Part shown: positions 51,108 to 61,072 of the stretch, one piece after another
How positions within the stretch are numbered: the stretch's first letter is position 1
Layout of the letters: each line of letters starts with the position of its first letter
Source of the DNA: Myxococcales bacterium
Lineage (GTDB): Bacteria; Myxococcota_A; Polyangia; Polyangiales; Ga0077539
Assembly (NCBI GenBank): GCA_013298625.1
Contig: JAAFIF010000019.1
Coordinates: 50,627 to 114,626 of the forward strand
Reading direction: 5' to 3'
DNA: 64,000 nt
Program-made: the position numbers and the translations under genes
The notes under the pieces: model-generated
What the model was told of the DNA's origin: nothing
The model's input: only the letters and a program-made list of their open reading frames with translations
Databases searched by the model: none

Positions 51108-52399
51108 CGCGCGCCTCCGTGGACCGCGCGCCCTGCGGCGACGCGAAGGGCCACCCGCGCGTACGCGAGGTCTGCGTCCGCTTGCGTCACCGCGACGTCC
51201 GCCTCGAACTCGTCTCGCTCGGCCACGAGCACGTCGAACTCGTTGCCCGCCCCTTGCGCGAGCCGCGCCCGCGCCGCTGCGGTCGCTCTTCGCGTCGCGT
51301 CCACTCGCGCTCGGCTCGCCGTCGCCCGCGCGATTCCCGCGCGCACCTGCCACCACGACGAGTGAATCTCGTCCCGCGCTTGCTGCACGGCCCGCTCGAC
51401 GCGCACGTCTGCGATGGCGCTGGCTGCCTCGCTCGACCGAGCGCTCGCGACGCTGGTCGCGTCGATCCTCCACGCCAGGCTCACGCCGGCGCTGAAGGTG
51501 GCAGGCTGTCCGAAGCCCGCCGCGTTGGTGATGCGCTCGGTGGCGCTCGCGTTGAGCGTCGGGCTGAGCGCCCACCACGCGGCCCTCGACTGCGCCCGCT
51601 GCGCGCGGGCCTCGGCGATGGCCTGTCGAACGCTCGCGGTCTCCGTCGCGTTGGCCTCCCACGCTTCGATCGACGACTCTGCGTTGAGCGGATCGCTGAG
51701 CGCGGGCGCAGCGCTCGGCGCGAGGCCGGTCAGCGACTCGAGCGCTCGCGCAGAGGTCTGCGTGACGAGCACGGCGTCGGCGAGGGTCTGCTGCGCGCGG
51801 GCGAGGTCGCTGGCGGCGCGGGCCACGTCGAGCTCGGTCGCCGCGCCGGACTGCAGCCGCGCGCGGACGCGATCGAGCGAGCGCTGCGCGACGTCTGCTG
51901 CCCGCTGCGCCGAGCGCTGCAGGGCGCTCGCGCCGACCCATTGAAAATAGCTTCGCGCGATCGAGCGCTGCGCTTGTTCGACGGTGAGCTGCGCGCGGCG
52001 CTCGGCGGCGTCACGGCTCGCGCGCGCCGCGTCCACGCGCGCCCATCCCGCGACGTCCACGAGCGGAACATCCACGGTCACCGACAGGTCGACCTGATTG
52101 TACGGCGTGATGGTGATCTGCGTGGGCGCGGCGCTCGAGCCGCTCGGCAGCGAGACGCCGACCTCGAACTGGTTGTGCGTGTACCCGGCGCGCGCCGAGA
52201 GCGAGGGCAACAGCCGTCCGATGGACTGCCACTGCTCGTCCGCTCGTTGCTGCGCGACGAGGGCGCTCTCGCGCACATCGAGCGCTCGCGGGGCGCGCTC
52301 GAGAAAGCGCTCGATCGGCTGCGCGGTCGCGACGCTCGGCGCGCCCGACGCTGCGCAGAGCGCGAAGAGGACCGCGGTAGTTCTTGATGAAGTGCTCAC
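51104..52399 (-). CDS. TolC family outer membrane efflux protein
   Basis: RESALVAQQRADEQWQSIGRLLPSLSARAGYTHNQF; repeated coiled-coil segments. Confidence 0.92.
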   Translation of the reverse strand: MSTSSRTTAVLFALCAASGAPSVATAQPIERFLERAPRALDVRESALVAQQRADEQWQSIGRLLPSLSARAGYTHNQFEVGVSLPSGSSAAPTQITITPYNQVDLSVTVDVPLVDVAGWARVDAARASRDAAERRAQLTVEQAQRSIARSYFQWVGASALQRSAQRAADVAQRSLDRVRARLQSGAATELDVARAASDLARAQQTLADAVLVTQTSARALESLTGLAPSAAPALSDPLNAESSIEAWEANATETASVRQAIAEARAQRAQSRAAWWALSPTLNASATERITNAAGFGQPATFSAGVSLAWRIDATSVASARSSEAASAIADVRVERAVQQARDEIHSSWWQVRAGIARATASRARVDATRRATAAARARLAQGAGNEFDVLVAERDEFEADVAVTQADADLAYARVALRVAAGRAVHGGAR

Positions 52400-52472
52400 T
52401 CAATTATTCTCCATCGAAAATCCGCGGTCGAACACAGTGGGTCCGCCGCGGTGAGAGCCGGTGCGAAGCGGG

Positions 52473-53093
52473 TCAGCGCGCGTGCCTGGCGGGCGCGCGT
52501 CGCTCTGGGGGAGCGGGCTCGAGCCCGCCGCGCATGAGCTGCACGAGGCCTCGAACGAAGGTCTTCTCGGGCAGCGCGAGCACCCGTGGATCGGGCTGCA
52601 TGAAGCGATTGAACGCGTACGAGTGCAGGGCGCCCAAGAAAGTAAACGCGATCACCTCGGGGTCGTGCGGGGCGATGCGGCCGAGCCGGATCTCGGCCTC
52701 GAAGTACGCGGCGATCTTGCGTTCGCCGTGCTTCTTGCCTTCGATTCCGCCCGAGCGCGCGCGTTGCTCTTCATTCATCGCCGCCGAGAGCGCCAGCAGC
52801 GGCATGAGCTCGTCCATGAACTCGAGCAGGTCCATGGCGATCGCCTCGATCTGCTCGAACACGTCGCCGCTGCCGACGCGCCCTTCGATCGTGTCCATCC
52901 ACGCAGGCCGCAGGGTCTCGAGCACGGCGCGAAAGAGCTTCTGCTTCGAGCCGAACCGATGAAACAGCGTCCCTTCGCTCACCCCAGCGCGCTCGGCGAT
53001 CTCGGCGGTCGTGCTCGACGCGCCCCGCTCGCGGATCACCGCGCGCGTCGCTTCGAGCAGCGTTTCGTCAGTGATGCTCTGCGGTCTGGCCAT
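52473..53093 (-). CDS. TetR/AcrR family regulator
   Basis: ATRAVIRERGASSTTAEIAERAGVSEGTLFHRFGSKQKLFRAVL. Confidence 0.92.
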   Translation of the reverse strand: MARPQSITDETLLEATRAVIRERGASSTTAEIAERAGVSEGTLFHRFGSKQKLFRAVLETLRPAWMDTIEGRVGSGDVFEQIEAIAMDLLEFMDELMPLLALSAAMNEEQRARSGGIEGKKHGERKIAAYFEAEIRLGRIAPHDPEVIAFTFLGALHSYAFNRFMQPDPRVLALPEKTFVRGLVQLMRGGLEPAPPERRAPARHAR

Positions 53094-53329
53094 CTGGGGT
53101 GGAGCGGGGACGGTATCGCGAACGGATGTTGAGTACGCGCTCGATAATTAACGCGAGCCCTCCGTTCGTCAAGCGTCCATCAGTTTGTGGTGCGCTCGCC
53201 GTGTGGGTGCGGCCGTCAGGCGATCCGCTCGCGCGCATCGAAGAGCTATGCTTCGAGTCATATTGCATCGAGTCGGGCTGCTGAGGTCCGATCCTGGACT
53301 CGCATTCGCTCAAAGCCGATAGAAGGACG

Positions 53330-54217
53330 GTGTTGATGTTCAGAACGGCTGCGACAGTGATCGCTTGTTTCGTGATCACGGCGTGCTCGAGTCGTCGGGC
53401 ACCGCCAGCGACTCGTCAGGCGAGTCCGTTTGTCGTCAGCGAGCCGACGGGCGCGCCAGACCCCGGTCGGGTGACGGCGCTAGCGGATCTCGACCCGGTG
53501 TGGATGCGTCGCTCACAGCTCGCGAACTTGTACGACGGACGCACGGCGGTGGTTCGCACGCGCAGAGGGGCCGCGCAGGGCCCTGCCACAGCAGAGAGCT
53601 CCTCGTACGTGTTGGTGACGCTCGGAGATCGCGCGGGCAGCCAGGGTGTGGACCGTGATCGCGACGGACTCAGCGACGAGGCCGAGGTCGCGATCGGAAC
53701 CAACCCTGATGCCTTCGACACGGACGGTGACACCATCCCCGACGCGTTCGAGGTGTTCGGGACATGCACGAGAGCGGAGCGGGTCGACTCGGATGGCGAC
53801 GGGACCGCGGACAACGTCGAGCTCAACCTCGACGACGTTGAAATTTACGCTGATCGCGACGGCGACGGCCTTCGCAACGGACAAGAGCGCGCGTCGTTCG
53901 CGACGAATCCTGATGCGACAGACTCGGACAGCGACGGCTTTGGAGACATCTACGAGTATTATTTTTGGACTGAGATGAACGATCCGTCTCTTCCTGATCG
54001 AGACTCGGACGATGACGGTCAGCCAGATCGGTTCGAGATGGCGAACGGGTTCGACCCGATGAACGCTGACTCGCACGCGCCGGACTCCGACGGCGACGCG
54101 CTGCCGGACTTCTGTGACGAGAATGACGGTCAGAGCTTCGCGCAGGTCCCCGGCCGGCGCGCGGCCGTCGCGGCGATCCCCTGCAACACGGGCAACAACG
54201 GAAACACCTGGAACTAG
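53330..54217 (+). CDS. lipoprotein with thrombospondin type 3-like Ca-binding repeats
   Basis: ATVIACFVITACSS lipobox; DRDRDGLSDEAEVAIGTNPDAFDTDGDTIPD... Confidence 0.85.
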   Translation: MLMFRTAATVIACFVITACSSRRAPPATRQASPFVVSEPTGAPDPGRVTALADLDPVWMRRSQLANLYDGRTAVVRTRRGAAQGPATAESSSYVLVTLGDRAGSQGVDRDRDGLSDEAEVAIGTNPDAFDTDGDTIPDAFEVFGTCTRAERVDSDGDGTADNVELNLDDVEIYADRDGDGLRNGQERASFATNPDATDSDSDGFGDIYEYYFWTEMNDPSLPDRDSDDDGQPDRFEMANGFDPMNADSHAPDSDGDALPDFCDENDGQSFAQVPGRRAAVAAIPCNTGNNGNTWN

Positions 54218-55566
54218 TGCTCGTCAGCGGCCGGCGTGTCCTCACCGACGTTGCGGTTGGTTCCCGGAGGAGCGCTGGCGGGCGCGTCGTGGCCGTGCTG
54301 TTCGTCGCGAGCCTGGCGCTCGGCTTCGCGGTGCGCTCTCCCATACTCGGTTGGATTGGCCTCGTGCTCACGGCGTACGCGGTCGCACAGCCCCTCGAGA
54401 ATCGCGCTGTTCACGCCGCGCTCTTGCTCGCGAGCAGCGTCGGAGCAGCGTTGCTGCGCTATGGATTCGTCTGGAAGGGGCTGCGCTTGTTCGGCGCCGG
54501 AGCCGACACCGATCTCGCAGCGCTGTCCCTCGGCGTCAGCGCTGGGTTGGTCGATCGCTGGGTGATCGCGGCGGTCGTGCTCGTCGCTCCCGTGCGCTGG
54601 CGGGCGCGCTCGTGGGGCGTCGCGATTTGGATGCCTGCGGCGTGGCTCGTTGGCGAGCGCTGCATGGCCTCGATCATGCTGATGGAGCTCAACGGATGGT
54701 TGCTCACGCAAGCGCGCGTGCCGCCGATCGTGCATCTCGTGAGCTGGGTGGGGCAGACCGCTACGGCGCTGGTGGCGCTCACGATTGGCTGCATCGTCGC
54801 CGGTGTGCTTGCGCATCGGCGGGCGAACGTCCTCGCTTCGTTGCTCGTCGCCGCAGCGTTGTCTTTCGCCATCCCCCCGCGGCGCCGGGACGCGAGCGCG
54901 CTCAACGGCGTCGCCGCGCTGCGACTGCAGCGTCGCGCTGAGCACGTGCGCGGGCTCGACGCGTCGGTCGTCGTGTGGCCCGAGGCGGTCTCGACTCGCC
55001 CGCTGAGCCTCGAAGAGGGACCGGTCGACGCGAGCGTTGCGCCGCCGGGTGACGCTCCGTCGACGCACATTCTGGGCGCGGTCAACCACCGAGGCGAGCG
55101 CGCGCAGAACAGCGCGATCGTCGCGACTCACGACGGGCGAGCGCTTTGGCACCGCGCGAAGATCTCGCTCGCCGCGGTGGGCGAAGCGTCGCGCTTTGGT
55201 TTGCGGGTCGGCGCCAGCGCTGATCTGTTGCCGGGCGCGATCGAGCCGGTGGTGAGCGTCGGTGAGCGGCGCATCGGCGTTCTGATTTGCAGCGAATTGC
55301 TCGATCGAACGATGCGCGAACGCGCGACGCCCGAGGGGGTCGAGCTGCTCGTCGTGCTCGCTGGAGACGCGATCACCGGCGATCATCCCGCCGGGCGAGA
55401 GCTGATGCTCAACGCAGCTATCTTCGCCGCCGCAGAGCAGAGCGTCTCGATCGCTCGAGCCTCGAGCCGCGGCGTCGCCGCGCTGATTGGACCCGATGGA
55501 ACCGTCTACGCGCGCGTCGACGATGGTCATCTGCGCGCCGCGTCGTTGCCCACGAGCCCACGATGA
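54217..55566 (+). CDS. apolipoprotein N-acyltransferase (Lnt)-like / carbon-nitrogen hydrolase
   Basis: N-terminal TM helices; VVWPEAV, WHRAKISL, VLICSELLD (E-K-C motifs); GTG start overlaps the TAG. Confidence 0.7.
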   Translation: MLVSGRRVLTDVAVGSRRSAGGRVVAVLFVASLALGFAVRSPILGWIGLVLTAYAVAQPLENRAVHAALLLASSVGAALLRYGFVWKGLRLFGAGADTDLAALSLGVSAGLVDRWVIAAVVLVAPVRWRARSWGVAIWMPAAWLVGERCMASIMLMELNGWLLTQARVPPIVHLVSWVGQTATALVALTIGCIVAGVLAHRRANVLASLLVAAALSFAIPPRRRDASALNGVAALRLQRRAEHVRGLDASVVVWPEAVSTRPLSLEEGPVDASVAPPGDAPSTHILGAVNHRGERAQNSAIVATHDGRALWHRAKISLAAVGEASRFGLRVGASADLLPGAIEPVVSVGERRIGVLICSELLDRTMRERATPEGVELLVVLAGDAITGDHPAGRELMLNAAIFAAAEQSVSIARASSRGVAALIGPDGTVYARVDDGHLRAASLPTSPR

Positions 55567-56183
55567 GCGGGCAAGCTCAGCGCCAGCGCTCTCGGTCATC
55601 GAGCGGTCGTCGTCCTCTCGCGTCGATCCTGCTGCTCAGTGCGCTCTGGATCGCGTTTCGATTGGACGACGCGACCCGGCTGCGACGGGGAATCGGCCTC
55701 GAGCCGCTGCCTGCACGGTGGGTGTTCGACGGCGCGCATCCCAAGCCGTGGCAGTTTGTGACGTACGCGTTCGTGCACGGGTTTGGGTGGCACCTGTACA
55801 TCAACATGCTCGCGCTCTTGCCGTTCTCGCTGATGGTCGAGCGTCGGTTGGGGCCGGGCCGCACGTTGGCGTCCTTCGTCGCGCTCGCCGCGATGGTGAG
55901 TGCTGGATTTTCTCTGCTCGACTCGCGCGACTTGTACGGAGCGTCTGGCGTGGTCGCCGGCTTCGTCACGATGGCCGCCACGATCTGGGGCTTGGCGTCG
56001 GAGGTCGTCGCATGGAAGCGGGGCCTTCCGTCGGTGCTTGCGGCCGGCTACCTCGCCGCGACCGAGCTGTACCCCGCCTTGCAAGGACACCCGAACCCCG
56101 GTTGGAAGCCGCACGTCGTCGGAGCGCTCGCGGGCATCGTGCTCGGGTCCGTCGTTCGCGGCAGGACAGCGCCGCTACAATAG
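55563..56183 (+). CDS. rhomboid family intramembrane serine protease
   Basis: TYAFVHGFGWHLYINMLALL, LYGASGVVAGF (GxSG), WKPHVVGALAG (His); ATGA overlap. Confidence 0.85.
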   Translation: MSGQAQRQRSRSSSGRRPLASILLLSALWIAFRLDDATRLRRGIGLEPLPARWVFDGAHPKPWQFVTYAFVHGFGWHLYINMLALLPFSLMVERRLGPGRTLASFVALAAMVSAGFSLLDSRDLYGASGVVAGFVTMAATIWGLASEVVAWKRGLPSVLAAGYLAATELYPALQGHPNPGWKPHVVGALAGIVLGSVVRGRTAPLQ

Positions 56184-56209
56184 TCGACGCGCTCTTGGCG
56201 CGCGCCGCG

Positions 56210-56455
56210 TCATCCCACGTACGCGTTGCAGTCGTAGCACCAGGTAAACGAGCCAGCGCCGAGCGGCAGGGACTTGATGATGGGATGTCCTGCGCTCTTG
56301 GCGTGCTTGGTGTTGTGGCCCTTCTGTGACTCGCAGCAGCCGACGTGGCCGCACGCGGTGCAGACGCGAAGGTTGAACGTCGAGCCGCAGCCCTCGCAGC
56401 GATCCGAGCGGGGTTCGGCGACGGTTCCATCGAAATGCGTGCACTTGTGAGCCAT
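56210..56455 (-). CDS. UBP-type zinc finger protein
   Basis: CEGCGSTFNLRVCTACGHVGCCESQKGHNTKHAKSAGHPIIKSL...FTWCYDCNAYV. Confidence 0.93.
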   Translation of the reverse strand: MAHKCTHFDGTVAEPRSDRCEGCGSTFNLRVCTACGHVGCCESQKGHNTKHAKSAGHPIIKSLPLGAGSFTWCYDCNAYVG

Positions 56456-56555
56456 GAGCGGTCCTTTGGTGGCGGGCGACGGTCTCGGGAGCAGCGGCAG
56501 TACGCGCTCGCGCGCAGAGAAGTTTCGCCGGACGCCATCGTCGGCGCGCGGTCCG

Positions 56556-57485
56556 TTACGGCGTCGCGCGCTCGGGGCTCCATCGCGCGCGGTCCCTCGC
56601 GAGCTGATCCTGCAGCATCGCGATAAACGCCCTGCGCGCAGGGTGCTGCGCCGCGCGCGACGGAACGAGCGTGTACAGCGTCACCTGCTTCCACGACCAC
56701 CCCGGGCACAGCACCACCAGCCTGCGCTCGTGCACGTGCTCTCGGATCGCGTGCTCGGGCAGCACGCCCACGCCCGCGCCGTGCAGCAACAAGCTCAGCA
56801 GCGTCGATCCCGTGTTCGCCTGCGCCCGAAACGTCGGCTTCAGCTCGTCCCTTCGGCCTCCGGGCCCCGTGAAGCGCAGCGTCGCCGTCGAGAGCAGCGA
56901 GTGGCGCACCCAAGGCGCGTCCGCGAGCGCGCTCGGCCGGGCTGCAGCGCCGAGCTGTCCAGCGAGCGCCGGCGCCGCGACGATGGGCTCTTCGAGCACC
57001 GCGAGCTTGCGCGCGACGAAGCTCGATGACTTGGGGGCGCCGAGCCGCACCGCCACGTCGATCCCGGTCTCGATCAAGTCCCGCGCCGAGTCCTCGGCGA
57101 GGATGTCCACGCGCACCTTCGGATACGCCGCGACGAAGCGCGCGACCGTGGGCGCGACGAGCAGCGCCCCGAGGTCGTTGGTGGTCGAGACGCGAAGCAC
57201 TCCCGTGGGCTCCGTTCGGCGCTCGTCCAGGCTGCGCGAGAGCAGGCCCAGCGAGTCTTCGACCTTCGTCGTCGCGTCGAGCACCTCGGCGCCCGCGGCG
57301 GTGAGCCGAACGCGCCGCGTCGTGCGCTCGAGCAGCCGAGCTCCACAGCGCTCTTCGAGCATCCGAACGCGCTCGCTCACCACGCTCTTCGACAGCCCGA
57401 GCGTCGCGGCCGCAGCCGAGAACGAGCCCGCGCGCGCCACCGCCGCGAAGACCGCCAAGAGGGGACCGTCGGTCGAGCCGATCAT
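56556..57485 (-). CDS. LysR family regulator
   Basis: LLAVFAAVARAGSFSAAAATLGLSKSVVSERVRMLEERCG. Confidence 0.93.
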   Translation of the reverse strand: MIGSTDGPLLAVFAAVARAGSFSAAAATLGLSKSVVSERVRMLEERCGARLLERTTRRVRLTAAGAEVLDATTKVEDSLGLLSRSLDERRTEPTGVLRVSTTNDLGALLVAPTVARFVAAYPKVRVDILAEDSARDLIETGIDVAVRLGAPKSSSFVARKLAVLEEPIVAAPALAGQLGAAARPSALADAPWVRHSLLSTATLRFTGPGGRRDELKPTFRAQANTGSTLLSLLLHGAGVGVLPEHAIREHVHERRLVVLCPGWSWKQVTLYTLVPSRAAQHPARRAFIAMLQDQLARDRARWSPERATP

Positions 57486-57590
57486 TGTTCGATCGTAGCG
57501 AACAGTGATTGCTGAATCGATAGATTGATCGGACTGTCTCGAGGGTCGATGTTCGTCCCGCGATCCACGCAACCGACGCAGGAGACGACC

Positions 57591-58007
57591 ATGAACCACG
57601 ACGAAGGACGGGCCGCGGTGGCCCCGTTTTATGCAGCGCTCAATCAGCCGGCGACCAAGGACGTGCGCGCGCTCATCGAGGGCGCCGCCGCGCCCGAGTG
57701 GCGCTCGTTCGCAGGGGAGTCTGTGAGCAAGGGCCGCGACGAGTTCGTCCAGCAAGTGATCGGCTTCGGAAAGCTCATCCCCGACCTCGCCTGGGACATC
57801 AAAGAGGTCTTCGTCGACGGCGATCGCGTGATCGTCCGCAGCGAGGCCAGCGGCACTCCGGCTGCAGACTTCATGGGCGTCGCCCACAGCGGCAAGCGCT
57901 TCTCGATCATGACGATCGACGTGCACACGGTCGCGGCGGGCAAGCTCGTGCGCGCGCACCACGTCGAGGACTGGGCGAGCGCGCTTCGTCAGCTGAAGGC
58001 CGCGTAG
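57591..58007 (+). CDS. SnoaL-like ester cyclase family protein
   Basis: MNHDEGRAAVAPFYAALNQPATKDVRALIEGAAAPEW...; GGAG RBS. Confidence 0.88.
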   Translation: MNHDEGRAAVAPFYAALNQPATKDVRALIEGAAAPEWRSFAGESVSKGRDEFVQQVIGFGKLIPDLAWDIKEVFVDGDRVIVRSEASGTPAADFMGVAHSGKRFSIMTIDVHTVAAGKLVRAHHVEDWASALRQLKAA

Positions 58008-58011
58008 CCCA

Positions 58012-59412
58012 TCACCGCGCGGTGATGGTCATCGGCAGCCCGTTGCCGAGGTGCAGCGTCCCCTGCATCTCCCACTGCGGGACGTATCCGGGCCGCAGCT
58101 TCGTCACGAACCGCTGCGCGAGCAGCGCCAAGAGCAAGTGACTCTCGAGCAGCGAGAAGTTGTTTCCGATGCAGATGCGCGGGCCGCCGGCGAAGGGGTG
58201 ATACGCGTGCGGGTGGCGAGTGCTCTCTTGGTCTTTGGTCCAGCGGTCCGGGTCGAAGAGCGAAGGGTTCTCCCAGAACGCAGGGTGCCGTTGGGTGTAG
58301 TACGGCGAGAGCATCACGCCCGCGCCCGCCTCCACGTCGAAGCCGCCGATGCGATCGGCGCCCACCGCGTCGCGTATGTAGAACGGCGCCGCTGGGTACA
58401 TCCGCAGCGTCTCTTTCACCACTTGCAGCGTGTACGGGAGCTGCCGCAGGTCGTCGACGGTGACCGCGCGTCCGCCGAGCGCTCGATCGAGCTCGGCGCG
58501 CAGCTTCTCTGCCACCGTCGGGTTCGCGGCGAGGGCGTACAGCGCGAAGGTCATCGTCCGAGCTGTCGTCTCGTGGCCCGCGAAGAACGTGGTGATCGAC
58601 TCGTCTTGCAGCAGGCTCTCGGACATCGGCTGCCCGCTCTCTTCGTCGCGCGCCTTCATCAGCCGAGAGAGCAAATCGTCGGGCCACTCGGACTCGGTCA
58701 TCGCCCTGCGCTGCGCGATCAGCGTGCGAATCGAGCGGTGAACCAGCGTCCGCGCCGCGACGTACCTGCGGTTCTTCTCGGTCGGAACCCACGTCGGCAG
58801 CTGCACCGCCGTCATCTGCCCGCTCGCGAAGGAGATCATCGTCTCGACCGCGCCCTTCATCTCGTTGATCGAGTCGATGGTCTCGGTGCTGAACATCGCC
58901 TTCAAAATGATCGACGCCGTGACGAAGGTCATCTCTTCGCTGATGTCCACGACCGCGCCCTTCGCCGCGATGCCCTCCCACCGCTCGATCAGTCGTTGCC
59001 CGTCGCGCAGCATCAGCTCGGCGTACGCTTGCACGCCCTTGGGCGTATAGAACGGCGCCATCAACCGCCGCTGCCGCTTCCAGAGCTCGCCGGTGCTCAC
59101 CACCAGCCCGTCGCCGAGCAGGTACTTGCGCACGGGGTCGTAGCTGCGGAGCTTGTCGTAGTTGCTTCGGTGCGAGACGTTGACGTGTTCGACGGCGTCC
59201 GGGTGCATCGCGAACAAGAGCGTCCGCGGCCCGAGCTTCACGCGAAACACGTCGCCGTGCTCGCGCCACAGTCGGCCGACGTACTCGAGAAATCCCAGCG
59301 TTCGAGCGCCGTAGATGAACTGCAACGGTCCTGGTCCTGGCGGCTTCACGGGGGCGGTGCTTTCGAGGCGAGGGGAGCGAGATCGGGCTTCGTGCGCAGG
59401 GGATGCTGCCAC
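58012..59412 (-). CDS. cytochrome P450
   Basis: FFAGHETTARTM, KETLRMYP, FAGGPRICIGNNFSLLE. Confidence 0.97.
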   Translation of the reverse strand: MAASPAHEARSRSPRLESTAPVKPPGPGPLQFIYGARTLGFLEYVGRLWREHGDVFRVKLGPRTLLFAMHPDAVEHVNVSHRSNYDKLRSYDPVRKYLLGDGLVVSTGELWKRQRRLMAPFYTPKGVQAYAELMLRDGQRLIERWEGIAAKGAVVDISEEMTFVTASIILKAMFSTETIDSINEMKGAVETMISFASGQMTAVQLPTWVPTEKNRRYVAARTLVHRSIRTLIAQRRAMTESEWPDDLLSRLMKARDEESGQPMSESLLQDESITTFFAGHETTARTMTFALYALAANPTVAEKLRAELDRALGGRAVTVDDLRQLPYTLQVVKETLRMYPAAPFYIRDAVGADRIGGFDVEAGAGVMLSPYYTQRHPAFWENPSLFDPDRWTKDQESTRHPHAYHPFAGGPRICIGNNFSLLESHLLLALLAQRFVTKLRPGYVPQWEMQGTLHLGNGLPMTITAR

Positions 59413-59493
59413 AGCGCGGGCGCTGCTGCGCTCGCTCTGTGTCGCGGAGCGCCGCCCACAGGTGCGCGCTTCGCTGGTACCGTGTCGTTCACC

Positions 59494-61065
59494 ATGAAGC
59501 GTGTCTCGCGCGCACTTCGTCTGGCCTCCGCGCTCGCGCTCTGGGGCTGTGCTCGACCCGCGACAGTGGTCTCCGTAACGCTCGACACGGACGCGCCGAT
59601 CGACCGGCTCATGACCCTGCAGATCGTCGCCCAGCGGGCGACCCCTCGCACGTTCGACGCCGCCGTGTTTGTGCGAGGAGGCGGGGTCTCTTCAGGGATC
59701 ATCACCCCAGCGACCTTTTCGGTGGTCCCTGCGACGGGCGTATCGCTCGACGAGCCTGCGCGCTTGGTGGTGGAGGCGCGGCTCGAAGGGACCGCGACGC
59801 AGCCGCCGATCGCGTTTCGTCGCACGATGCGCTTTCGCTTCACGGCCAACACCACCACGTATCTGCCGCTGTTTCTCGCGACCGGCTGCGGCGCGCCGAG
59901 CCTCGGGTGCACCAGCGTCGCAGCGGGCGCGTGCACGGTCAGCGTTCGCTGCGAGGAGCAAGGGCTCACGTGCGGCGACGAGGCTCGATGCGTCCCGATC
60001 GACGTCACGCCCGCGCCGACGCCAGCGGACAGCGGCGGACCTGCGATGGACGCGGGCATCGACGTCGCGCCGCGCACCGACGTCGCGTCGCCAGACGCCG
60101 CGGCAGATGCTGCGATGGACGCTGCGATCGACGCTGCAACGGACGCGGGCTGCGAGTGCGCGCCGCGCGCCAACGCGACGGGAACGTGCATGGGAGCCTC
60201 CTGTGTCTACCGCTGCGTCTCTGGCTTCGCCGACTGCAACAACAACGGCGACGACGGCTGCGAAGCCCCTCTCGGAACCCCGCAGAACTGCTCAGCGTGC
60301 GGCGTCACGTGCAGCGGCGCGACGCCCGTGTGCGAGGCGTCGATGCGCTGCGTCTCCGGCTGCGGCGCGATGAGCAACTGCGGCGGCGCGTGCGTCGATG
60401 TGCAGACGAGCGCGATGCACTGCGGGTCGTGCGGCCGCGCATGTACTGGCGGGCAGAGCTGCGTTGCAGGCGTCTGTCGTTGCGCTGCTGGGCAAACGCT
60501 CTGCAGCGGCGCGTGCGTCGACGTGCAGACGAGCGCGGTACATTGCGGAATGTGCGGCCGCGCGTGCGCTCCTGGGCAGAGCTGCGTCGCCGGCGCGTGC
60601 CAGTGTCCCACAGGGCAAACCCTGTGCAGCGGCGCGTGCGTCGACCTGCAGACCAGCGCTGCGCACTGCGGAATGTGCGGCCGTTCGTGCGCGACCGGGG
60701 GCTGCAACGGGGGGACGTGCGCTCCGAGCAACGACCGCTGCGCGGGCCCGACGATGGTGACCGAGGTCGCGACCGACTACACGTCGACCACCTGCGGCGC
60801 TGGCCGCGACGTGACGAACTGCGCGGCGGCACCCGAGGTGTTCTTCGCCGTGCGGCTCGCCACGTTCGCGACGCGCGTGAGCGTCAGCGCGATCACCGGC
60901 GGGCCGTACAGCCTCGCGATCGTCGGGACGAGCTGCACGTCGACCGCAGTGAGCTGCGCCTCGAGCTCGTACAGCGGCGCGTTTGCGCCAGGGCTCACGC
61001 AGTACGTCGCCGTGCAGGGGCCTGGCGCGGGCGGCTGCGGCACGTTTTCGCTGCGCGTCGAGTGA
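59494..61065 (+). CDS. Cys-rich lipoprotein with tandem repeats, paralogue of 21837..23285
   Basis: LASALALWGCARPATVVSVTLDTDAPIDRLMTL; three CSGACVDVQTSAxHCGxCGRxC units. Confidence 0.8.
   Translation: MKRVSRALRLASALALWGCARPATVVSVTLDTDAPIDRLMTLQIVAQRATPRTFDAAVFVRGGGVSSGIITPATFSVVPATGVSLDEPARLVVEARLEGTATQPPIAFRRTMRFRFTANTTTYLPLFLATGCGAPSLGCTSVAAGACTVSVRCEEQGLTCGDEARCVPIDVTPAPTPADSGGPAMDAGIDVAPRTDVASPDAAADAAMDAAIDAATDAGCECAPRANATGTCMGASCVYRCVSGFADCNNNGDDGCEAPLGTPQNCSACGVTCSGATPVCEASMRCVSGCGAMSNCGGACVDVQTSAMHCGSCGRACTGGQSCVAGVCRCAAGQTLCSGACVDVQTSAVHCGMCGRACAPGQSCVAGACQCPTGQTLCSGACVDLQTSAAHCGMCGRSCATGGCNGGTCAPSNDRCAGPTMVTEVATDYTSTTCGAGRDVTNCAAAPEVFFAVRLATFATRVSVSAITGGPYSLAIVGTSCTSTAVSCASSSYSGAFAPGLTQYVAVQGPGAGGCGTFSLRVE
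60375..60710 (+). repeat. in-frame tandem repeat encoding ~41-aa Cys-rich unit
   Basis: GACVDVQTSAMHCGSCGRACTGGQSCVAGVCRCAAGQTLCS / GACVDVQTSAVHCGMCGRACAPGQSCVAGACQCPTGQTLCS / GACVDLQTSAAHCGMCGRSC. Confidence 0.85.
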
Positions 61066-61072
61066 TCCCGCG

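Noticed and set aside
53139-53158. TetR operator GCTCG-N10-CGAGC upstream of the exporter regulator
   Set aside because: Arms are only 5 bp of common high-GC sequence and no second matching site was convincing.
58051-59493. First ~480 aa of ORF 58051..61065
   Set aside because: Antisense to cytochrome P450; the lipoprotein starts at ATG 59494.
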